Shown here: positions 1-9,057 of the stretch, piece by piece
How the letters are laid out: each line of letters begins with the position of its first letter
Position numbering within the stretch: position 1 is the stretch's first letter
From: Gorsachius magnificus
Lineage: Eukaryota; Chordata; Aves; Pelecaniformes; Ardeidae
Reading direction: 5' to 3'
Assembly: GCA_034008185.1 (NCBI GenBank)
Contig: CM067081.1
Location: 10,725,821-10,789,820, forward strand
DNA: 64,000 nt
Notes under the pieces: generated by a model
What the model saw: the letters and a program-made list of their open reading frames with translations, nothing else
What the model was told of the DNA's origin: nothing
Databases searched by the model: none
Position numbers and translations under genes: made by a program

Positions 1-1718
1 CTGTTTTGTTTCTTCAGTGTCTTTTCTGTCCAAATCATTTGTACCCTTTGCTCACCAACCTGGCCTGCCACTTCCTCACTTGACTGTGGGCTGTCTTCTC
101 CCTCCCCTGTCATTCTTAGCTTACCTGAGGGTTCAATAATTCTATGCAAGGTGATTTATTCAAACAGTGAGCTCTTTAATAAGAATTAGTGCTCAATCAA
201 TGAGTAATCCAGGACCAACCATGCAGGCAGCACTGTCTCTACGGAATATCTTAAATGCCAGATTCAGCCACCTGAATTTGAAAATAGGATAAGATCCTTT
301 CTTTATCCTTATTATTCCCTAATATATTATATTCCATTCAGTCTTTAGACATTTCTGTGTTTGCTTTTGCAAAAACACCTTACCATTGTTTCTACTAGGC
401 CATGAGAAACATTAAAAACAATTCTAAAACCAGTGTGAAGATGTTTTGGAAATATTGCTTGACTCAGAGTTTCTGTTCTGAATCAGTTCTTCTCTGTTGT
501 TTCTTGTTGTGAAGACCAACAGCCAAACCAGAATCATATATGCTGTTATGGATAGAGCTCTCCTTACATATGGACTTCTGCATGTGGCAAATTGAGGGAA
601 TATGCTGCAAGCAATGGAAGAGATATGAATGGAAAGCAGAGAGGTGTCCTGGTCCTGTAGCAGTCATTCTGCTAAGACTGACCTCATTCACTTCAAACAT
701 TAAAAATTAGGAGGAAGTTTTGCATGTGGCATTATGAACTCTTCTGGGTTAGACCAGAGACTTGGTCTTGCAGTGGCTCTTGCAGTTGACTGTCCAAAAG
801 GTCCTTGATATATACAATCCAGTGAAAAGTCCTTGTCACAGCAGAGATATCTGCTGTTAGTAGTAAGATCATCACTACGTACCTGAATTAAATTCCATCT
901 ATCAGCAAATACAGCAAATACAGCAAATACAGCAAATACAGCAAATAGAGAAAACAGATTTTTTTTTTATTTTTTTTTTTTTTTACTGATCTGTCTGTAT
1001 CTAGGGGACCTACCCTGAAAATATTTCAGCCAGAGGTTGAATGGGGCTCTCTCATGTGGACAGAAGTTCTCACATGCCTGGATTTGGGCTTATATATTTA
1101 AGCAGTATGGTTTGATTTTTCAGGGCCTTACTGATCTTGGAAATATCTTGAAAAAAGTTAATCAAGTCTGAAAAATGTCATGCTTTGGAGACTGCAGTGG
1201 CCATAAAGGACCCAGGCAGACAGTCCTTCACACTGAATGCTCTTGCTTTTGTCAGCTATTGTCAACCCCCTGAAATATTCATATATTTATGCTCTGTTCA
1301 TTATCATACTCTAATTATTTTTAACAATCTCTATCAATTCCATTTACTGATAGAAATGAGGAAAATATTCTTGCAGTGCTGTGCTTTTAGTCAATTTGAA
1401 CAGATAAAAAAATTGCTCAGGGCAGAATAGAAAGGAGGAATAATTTCTATTCAAGTCAGAGGCTGAATGAAACCTGAAAGGAGTATGAAGAAAAGGAGAA
1501 TTAGGCCACAGGGCTGGCTTCTTCCAACAGAGGAATCTGGAGGCAGAAACTTAACTTGGAAGCAGCTCTGATAGATGAGATGGAGGGTCAGGACTATGGC
1601 ACTGTTGGTTTCTCTGTCAACAATTTCTGTGTGTGCAGGTAGCTCAAACCAATATGGGAGAGGGAAAAGTTTTCTAACACGGTAGGAATCATTCCACTTG
1701 TGCTGCATATTCACACGG
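1..1718. other. AT-rich intergenic DNA, no gene seen
   Basis: Both strands contain only short, unconserved open frames with no recognisable domain. The stretch holds a 9-bp tandem repeat near 903 and a T-rich run at 961-984. No promoter, splice-bounded exon or RNA gene could be supported. Confidence 0.6.
903..947. repeat. Tandem 9-bp repeat (CAGCAAATA)n
   Basis: About five almost perfect copies of CAGCAAATA lie head to tail, followed closely by a T-rich tract (961-984). It is a short minisatellite-like simple repeat. Perfect copies suggest recent slippage and possible length polymorphism. Confidence 0.9.
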
Positions 1719-1845
1719 AATAGAATCATAGAATCATAGAATTGTTTAGGTTGGAAAAGACCTTTAAGATCATCAAGTCCAACCGTTAACCTAACACTGC
1801 CATCCCACCACTAAACCATGACCCTAAGCACCTCAAATACCTCAG
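1719..1845 (-). mobile_element. CR1 LINE 3' end fragment
   Basis: Read on the plus strand the fragment begins with tandem AGAATCATAG units, the reverse complement of the CR1 3' terminal repeat. It continues with the conserved TTGGAAAAGACC and AAGATCATCAAGTCCAAC blocks of the CR1 3' untranslated region. It is a severely 5'-truncated, minus-strand copy. A similar sequence in the opposite orientation lies at 35990-36093, so both belong to the same CR1 subfamily. No coding potential. Confidence 0.85.
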
Positions 1846-1876
1846 AACCAACTTCACCTGCTTCTGCATTTTTCAG

Positions 1877-1995
1877 ATTGTGCCAAGGAGGACAGCTATT
1901 CAATAATGACCCTCAGAGACCTTGTTTTCTTTATGGTCTTCCTCCTCCTCCCAACTTGCTTTCACTCCAGTGAAGGTTTTTCTACCAGAAATCAA
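1877..1995 (+). other. Exon-like segment with signal-peptide ORF (unproven)
   Basis: A pyrimidine-rich stretch ending TTTTTCAG precedes position 1877. An ATG at 1906 opens a frame whose first 25 residues have the layout of a secretory signal peptide: MTLRD, then the hydrophobic core LVFFMVFLLLP, then a small-residue region. A GTAAGG donor-like site follows at 1996, leaving 30 codons in phase 0. If the frame ran past that site it would stop at 2109 after 67 residues. I do not recognise the protein and see no obvious partner exon nearby. Such patterns also occur by chance in introns and intergenic DNA. Confidence 0.18.
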
Positions 1996-3515
1996 GTAAG
2001 GGTCAATGGCATAAGTGCTCAGAGAAAGAGTCCAAGAAAGTGGCAGATACAGAATGACTGTCCCCATGGTTATACATTCACATATTTCAACAGTTTAGGA
2101 CTTCACTGAGCTGCAGACTGCATCTGGGCCAACTTTATTGCTTTAAATGTTGCAATCATTTTTTATTGCTTTAATCATTTATACATTAAAAGCCCTGTGG
2201 GGTCCTCAGCACTAAGTCAAAGGATAGTAGCAAGGCTTACCCTTTTGCGGGGATGCAGCAGCCAAAAGGAAGTATACCTGAGTTCCCAGCAGAAAAGAAA
2301 CACTTCAAGATACTATTCATCTGAAGGCTTTTAGGGATGGAAAAAAACCCCAAAACAACAATGTTTTTCTGCTTCACAAATACTGTGCCTGTTACAGAGT
2401 ATAACAAAATGTTTAAGCAGCACATAAAACAATAACAGGATGCAACACATCATTATAGGAAAATATTTGGAACATAATGTGAAATTGCAGCAAATCCCAT
2501 CCCTCCCACCACTCACTCTGTTCGAGCCATCATCATAAAGATATTTACTCTACATAAAGGCAGTCAATTCTTGATTTTTCATAAGTGCATTAGCAGCCTA
2601 CACAATAATCTAGACCACATTTCCTTCCTAACGCCATAGGCTGGAGAAAAGTCTACAGAAAGCCCACACTGCCTATATCAGGCCATGTCAAACTGATGAA
2701 GAAACCAATTTACAAGATTTACTAACTCAAAAATAGGTTCAGTAAATATGTTTCTACAAATTAATTTAAGGAAACTTCGTTTTAACTACATCCTTCCTTT
2801 CTTGAAATTACTGAGAGCTGATTCTATCCACATATAAAGAAAAAAAGTTTAGCTTTTTCCCCTCCTATCAGGAAAGGAGAGGACAATTCCAAGACAAAGT
2901 TGGTGGTCTACTTCAAATGCTTTCTTATAGCTTAAAAGTCTTAGAAGTTAAACTGTTTTTCTGTGAGGTACTAGAAGTGGGAGATTTGGAATGACCAAAT
3001 TACACAGTCTTGCTTTCTGTGTTTCAAATGTATCTGACTAGGTCCTGCAACAAGCTTGTTATAGAGAGCTGAGTTAATATGGTTTTATACTTTTTATGAC
3101 CCTGACTTGTAATTATCTCTTGATTCAGCATCTCCAAAGCTATCACAGTTTTTACTGAACACACAACAGGAAAATAGATACAGTAAAAATTAGTTACATG
3201 AGTAAATCACAAAAATGAGAGACTTCTTGACCTTCAAGTTCCAAAAATCATCAGATCTAGTACCACAAAAGTACAGAAAACTGGTGACAAATATGAGGAA
3301 CAACTTACATATTAAGAATGACTTTTCAGTTGGAAAATTACATACTTCAAAGAAGACATATCTTAGGTCTATAAAGCCAGCAGTGACATGGAAAAACAGT
3401 AGTTGTGGAATGCTTGTGCATTGGCTTTTCCAATACAAGAAATAGGGTCATGACATGGAACAAGTAAATCGGAAGTTCAAGCACTGTTGTGTTTCTTCAA
3501 ACAACATGTATTTTC

Positions 3516-3640
3516 AAGCTGTGGAATTCCTTACCCCAGGATCTTGTGGATATTAAAAGATTATATGGGCTAAAAGAAAAATTAGATGAATTCATAGAAG
3601 AAAAAAATCCTTCAAGGGAAAATTAAATACAAAACACTCA
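3516..3640 (+). mobile_element. Ancient CR1/L3-like LINE relic
   Basis: The sequence reads like the C-terminal end of CR1/L3 ORF2: a 'GTGGAATTCCTTACCCCAGG' block, then TTGTGGATATTAAAAG, then a run matching the usual 'LDEFIEE' coding pattern. It is heavily diverged and has no continuous frame. Identification rests on recalled family consensus, so it needs a RepeatMasker check. Confidence 0.5.
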
Positions 3641-6299
3641 CTTTGGTTCAAGATGTCCCTCAGCCAAAACTTCTAGGAAAGGTATTTCTAAGGAAGTATC
3701 AATTTTCATTTTCTAATACCCTGCCTACGCATCTGCTATTAGAGGCAGTATGACAACCAGCATCCTGGATGAGGTAGATTTTTGTCTGACCATGTTTTGA
3801 CCATTATCTTATTTTTATGTGCTAAAATGGTTAAAGAAGTATGTAGTTGTCAAGATACCAAACTGGGTCCAACATGAGACCAAAATATTTCTATACTGGC
3901 AACTGGAAACTAAGCAGGCTAACTTAGGATATCTGAGTTGGCATAATGCATCTGTGTTAAAGCAAATTGATTGAGTACATAGAGATGTAGTCAATACAGG
4001 GGATAGACTTAGAAGAGCTATTCAGACCAACTTAAAGTAGGCACATGCCTTTAGACAGTTGAACAGTTCAACATTTTCTAAACTGGGGTGTCCAGTCCAA
4101 GAGCTGAATCTCATCCGTAATGTTACAAAATCCACCACAGAGAAAACTGAAGGTCTTCTCCATTTAAAAGTTATCCTATGTATTAGACAGACATGTACAT
4201 CAGTAGATGCTGCAGCAAAAATATGAAAGGTATGCTTTTTAAGTAAGATGCCCTCTCTAGCGATTTGTAGAAAATTAATCTTTTTAAGCCTGTTAGATAA
4301 AAGAAAGGTGTGTCTCTTCAGGCACTGTTAGATTTTGTTAAGATGCAGATAGAAACTGGAGGAATGAAAAACTGAAAATATACTTAGGATAGAGTCAGTC
4401 AGGTAGAGAATTCTTAGAACTGTAAAAACAAACTTGTCTAGAAAAAAATCCAGGCACTGATGCCCTTTTAGGTAAAATAGCAGTGATTTTTTTCTTTAGA
4501 AGGTTGCTAATGGGATCTGGAAAGTGAAAGCGCTGTTCAGGTAGACACTGGAGACCAATGGAAATGAGTAAGAAATAATTCTCTTTGCTTTGAATCACAT
4601 TTTCAAAAATAAAACTACCAGAGAACAATCTTTTGCAGCAACTTCTTGAGAATGATACCAAAACTGAATACCAGGAAGGAATTGAATGTCTGTGTCAAAT
4701 ACGCTTTTGCACAGATTCCACTCAACTATATCAAAAGCCTTTTACTTAGAAGTTATCTAACCTCATTTTTTTTTTTTTTTTAAACTGAGAGGAAACAAGC
4801 TTTCTTACACTGAACTCAGAGTGGCAACTGTGGACAGTTGGCTCACAGTGGCAATTGGGACAACAGAGGCGCAACCTATTTGGGTCTATTTTATTTAGGT
4901 AAAAGGAGTGTGAAACCCAAATTTTCAGCCATATTTGCTGGATCGAGAGAAATTTGGGATCTTTAGGGCTTTACTTTTGAAAGTACTCATATTTGAGGAA
5001 ACCACCAAATGTAGTGAAGCTGTTCAGTAAAAATGCAACAGGAGTTAAAGCAAAAAGCCAGAACAAAAGTTCTCAGCCATACCAGTCACCAGTAGTTCAG
5101 CTACAAAGCAGGATATACATTTTTTTATTTAGTTTGGATGTGCAAACTAAATACTTTCCTTTAACCAGATAGGCTTCCTATGCTAATCCAAGCACTCTTT
5201 CACAAAGACAGAATTTAAAGTTATTTCCTTACAAAATTATAGAGCTATAGCTATACAGAATTTTTTATAATGTAATTCAAATAAAGCAGTGTTTTTCTAT
5301 CTCAATCTTTTCTTAACTGAGGGTATTGATGAAGATGGGCTTTTTGTCTCTAGCTGGTGTAGGTAACATCACTGGTTCAGTAATTTGTTAAAAGAAAGTA
5401 ATTATTCCTAGAAAAAATACTGTTTTTTTTTTCTCAGTCAGAGCAAAATTTGAACTTTACAGCAAGTGCTGCAAAGTTATTTCAGAGTCAAGATTTGGGT
5501 TCTTTTATCCTTAAGTTCTAACGGACTCTTGATTTTTTGTTTTCCAGAGGCATGAGATAATAGCTCCCCTAAGACTTTGTCTATCTCCCAGAATAAAGGA
5601 GCAGAACTGCTCCTAATGATATTTGTCTGTGCAAACAGTCTGTATTGATTTATTTCAATAAAATGGGGAATGAGACTTTCAAGCAAAGCTACACTCATCC
5701 TTCAGAGTTCCTTACTGTTCCAGCTGGGAATTTTATCTAAAACTAGCCCATGTGAGGTTACTGACAGTGTCAGGATTAACTACATGGTCAACTAAGTGCT
5801 GAAACAATAAAAAAATGTTTATATGTGGAAAAAAATAGTTGTGTGAGAAAAAGGAAACAGACAGTATCTTCATAGAGCTTTCCAGTTATCTACCTGTGCA
5901 AGCTATTCCTTGGTCTTTGAAAGCATACACATGTTTGTAACTTTTATGCTAAAATCATCAGTGCAAATCCCACATCCCACATTCTTAAGAATTCCTCTTG
6001 CAACCTCCATCCTGTTTGATTTTTATTCCCTTTCCACAACATATGGGTGTGTTATATACTACCTTCTGCCTGAACACACATGCAGACTAACATCTTCCCT
6101 TGGTCATTTCTTATTGAAAAATCTTGTTGCTATTTGTCTGAATATTTTTCACAGAAATTAATTTTAATGTTAACAATTCTTACATTATCTTCACTTGCTA
6201 AGCCCTAGCTTATCAGTCTTTTATTGTCTTCTATTCGGTTTAACTCTTTGACTTGGTTCCAGTTAGCAACCTTGTATTCTACATTTCTTTTAGCTAAAC

Positions 6300-6440
6300 T
6301 CATTACCTGTGGGTCACTACATCAAATACTTTTTGATGGTGCAGATAAATTAGATGTATTTCCTTTGCCTAGAAAATATATAAAATTATCAAAGCAATCT
6401 ATTGAATCAGCCCCATATGTTTTATTCCTGAAATTCTTCT
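6300..6440 (-). mobile_element. Possible ancient CR1/L3-like LINE relic
   Basis: On the plus strand the blocks 'CACTACATCAAATACTTTTT', GATAAATTAGATGTATTTCC and TTTGCCTAGAAAATAT match the antisense of the LINE reverse-transcriptase region that encodes the 'KAFD' surroundings. Divergence is high and the ends cannot be set. Weak but repeated similarity makes an L3-type relic the best guess. Confidence 0.35.
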
Positions 6441-8249
6441 TTTTTATTCATCTGAATGGGTTTAACAGGTTTCAAATTTTTACAAAGTCAGTATATAAAA
6501 GTATGTTTTCTGTTTCTCCAGAAGAATCCTTCATATTTGCACCCCAATTTGCCTCAGCCAAATTTGAAAGAAGGATTTAGGCCTCAGAATTATGAAGTTC
6601 TAGCAAGTTTTATGACAGCTGGTAGGTAGGATGGATATAGATGGACAAATCTATTATAAAAACCGATGTTATTGGATCTTCTTCCCCCAAAGCAATCTGC
6701 TCTGTCCATGGTAACATACGTGTTAAAGCTCATGTTTTAACAGACCTAATTGTCTCATTGTGCCATTATGACTATGCTTGGGGTAATGACTGGGTTGAGA
6801 ACTTTCACCATAAAGAAATCCTAGAGTCTTTCCACACATAACTTTTCCTCAGCAAAGCTGCTTTTTAGACTATCTGAACAATACATTCTCCATCATTTGT
6901 CTTTCGAAATCAAGGACCTCACATTCAGACTTTTTCTTTTTGTCTGTTTTTTAAGGATTTCATTCAATGAAATTGGATGAACTCGCAATCCCATCACTAA
7001 AATTGTATGATTACCTAATCTATAATCCCATAATTATTTACTGTAACCAATATTATCTTGTCATATTTTGTTATGTATTGCCATAGAAATCCCCCTAGAA
7101 AAAAATACCTTTAATAATGCGATCTCATGTGTTTGAGAAAGGCTTTTCAATGTATAAACAATCTTTTATATGGATGTGGAAACAAATGCATCTGATTTTC
7201 TTTTACATTAAAGAGAATACTTCCCTCAGCTGTTCCTTATATAGTTAGGAAACTCCAATTAAATAATATTAATTTATTTACCTCTTCTCCACTAAACTTT
7301 TAATATCCTCATTCCATTTGAAGGACTGTAGATAGTTTTCATAGTCTGTGATGGAAATCCGAGTGCTGCATGTTATTCAACAGTTTATTATTACTTTAAA
7401 CTAACATTACAGAAAGTTAAGAGAAAGAAGGAAAAGAACAAACACCCTCCATGATCCAATTTAATCTGCAAGTGACATTTAAATAGGCAAAAAGCAAAGA
7501 TATAATTTGATCAAGATTCAGAGATGATTTATTACTTCTCTTGTGATAAAAGCCAGAGGCTTTCATCATGTATGAATGCTCCATTGTGCTGGATGCTCTA
7601 CATAGAATAATGAAATGTCAGGCCCCTTCACTCTTCTATATTAAGAACTTGTTAGAAGATAATGTAAGGATTGTCCAGATTCTAACTCCCTATGCTAGAA
7701 GCAAGTATCTTGAAACTTTATTGACTAATTTCATTTTAAGACTCTTCTTATTAACAAAGAACTTACAGCTAATAAAACAAAAGACAACAAGTACATAGTG
7801 ACAGAGGAAAGAACAGCAAGAAAAAATGAAGGAATCCTATAGCAGTCTTGGTACACAAGGTACTGGTATTCATCGTATCACATGTCGGATAGTTTAGACA
7901 CCCAAAGTTGAACCCAAAATCTAAGGTTTTCTTCACAGCCCATCATAAGAAATCAGCATATCTAGAATGAGATTCATGTAAGTAATTTCAATAATTTCAG
8001 CTCTATGTGATGTGTATTACACTGTAAAAGTGCCCATCTTTTTTCAAAAAGCAAACCTAAAATGACTAGCTCAGATTAAGGATGTGTTTATATTCACATA
8101 TATGTATATTATGTATATAGATTATTTGCTGGGAGGATTTGCATGGATATTACAGCAAAGCAATTGCTTTTGGGCACATTATTTGGGCAACTCTATCTTC
8201 ATGCAAAGAAACTGCAAACGGGATATATACAAATTAAAAAAAAAAAAAA

Positions 8250-8382
8250 TGTGCTGGTTTGGGCTGGAATTTTCTTCATAGTAGTTGGCATGGTGCTATG
8301 TTTTGGATTTGTGACCCAAACTGTTTTGATAACACACTTATGATCTTGCTATTGCTAAGCAGTGTTTACACAGCATTGAGGC
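8250..8382 (+). mobile_element. Older ERVL-type LTR, left part (split by provirus)
   Basis: The segment starts TGTGCTGGTTTGGGCTGG and follows the same order of blocks as the young LTR next to it: TTTTCTTCA, TAGTTGGCATGGTGCTATG, then a TTGATAACAC block and a TTGCTAAGCAGTG block. It is clearly diverged and therefore older. It ends at the GAGGC target duplication and its remainder is found on the other side of the provirus at 15180-15616. Together the two parts make about 570 bp, the normal size for this family. It lies in the same orientation as the provirus. Confidence 0.85.
8378..8382. repeat. Target site duplication GAGGC, left copy
   Basis: GAGGC immediately precedes the 5' LTR and recurs at 15175-15179 directly after the 3' LTR. 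Five base pairs is the duplication length expected of ERVL-type integrases. Its perfect match shows that the two LTRs belong to one insertion. Confidence 0.92.
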
Positions 8383-8939
8383 TGTCCTGGTTTCGGCTGG
8401 GATAGAGTTAATTTTCTTCACAGAAGCTAGCATAGTGCTGTGCTTTGGATTCAGTGCTAGAAGAATGTTGATAACACGCTGATGTTTTTAGTTGTTGCCA
8501 AGTAGTGCTCAGACTGTTCAAGGACTTTTTGAGCTTCTCCTGCTCGGCCAGGTGCATAACAAGCTGGGAGTACAGCACAGCTAGGACCCAAACTGTCCAA
8601 AGAGCTATTCCATACCATATAACATCATGCTCGGGGGGGTTGGTCGGTTTGGTCGGTCGGGTCGGTCGGGTCGGTCGGTCGGTCGCGGGCAGGGGGGCAG
8701 CGGGTGGTGAGCAATTGCATTGTGCATCACTTGTTTTATATATTCTGTATATTTTCTTACCACTATTATTATTATTATTGTTATTCTTCTCTCTTATTAA
8801 ACTGTCTCTATCTCAACCCACGGGTCTTACTTTTTTTTTTCCCTTTTCTCCGATTCTCTCCCCCATCCCACTGAGGGAGGGGGGGGAGTGAGTGAGCGGC
8901 TGCGTGGTGCTTAGTTGCCAGCCGGGTTAAACCACGACA
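8383..8939 (+). repeat. 5' LTR of the provirus
   Basis: It runs from TGTCCTGGTTTCGGCTGGG to CCACGACA, 557 bp. It contains a (GGTC)n-like run around 8639-8690, a TATA-like TTTATATAT at 8735-8743 and an ATTAAA polyadenylation-type signal at 8796-8801. Compared with the 3' LTR it lacks 67 bp of 'GATCGC...CTCGGG' minisatellite units after GCGGGCAG. It differs by two substitutions, both in CpG contexts and both looking like decay in this copy (CG to CA near 8625, CG to TG near 8891). Confidence 0.93.
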
Positions 8940-8948
8940 GTCCTATTT

Positions 8949-8971
8949 TGGCGCCCAACGTGGGGCTCGAA
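8949..8971 (+). other. Primer binding site, tRNA-Lys(1,2) type
   Basis: The site starts TGGCGCCCAACGTGGGGC, the classical complement of the 3' end of tRNA-Lys1,2 used by foamy viruses and several lentiviruses and betaretroviruses. Complementarity continues through TCGAA, giving 23 nt by my reading. It starts 9 nt after the LTR end, longer than the usual 0-3 nt gap. Mammalian ERV-L was named for a leucine tRNA, so the Lys site is notable. Confidence 0.88.
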
Positions 8972-9057
8972 GGGTTGAGATAACAACAGATCTGAACATT
9001 TTTAAAACGCATTTGTGATAAGCATTCGTTATATTAGTCTAATAGTCGCTGATCGCA

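Larger units (their letters stand above)
1996..8249. other. AT-rich intergenic DNA with old LINE relics
   Basis: No long open frame and no recognisable protein. Two short stretches (3516-3640 and 6300-6440) resemble ancient CR1/L3 elements and are listed separately. T-rich and A-rich runs occur near 4767 and 8235-8249. The last A-run directly abuts the start of the older LTR at 8250. Confidence 0.55.

Noticed and set aside
903..947. Direct repeats considered as a CRISPR array
   Set aside because: A 9-bp head-to-tail repeat without spacers in a vertebrate sequence; it is a simple tandem repeat.
8505..8891. Open frames in the LTRs (also 14673-14885, 14576-14998, 58106-58522)
   Set aside because: They recur because the LTR is repeated; products are low-complexity and include the GGTC run. 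No conserved protein pattern.
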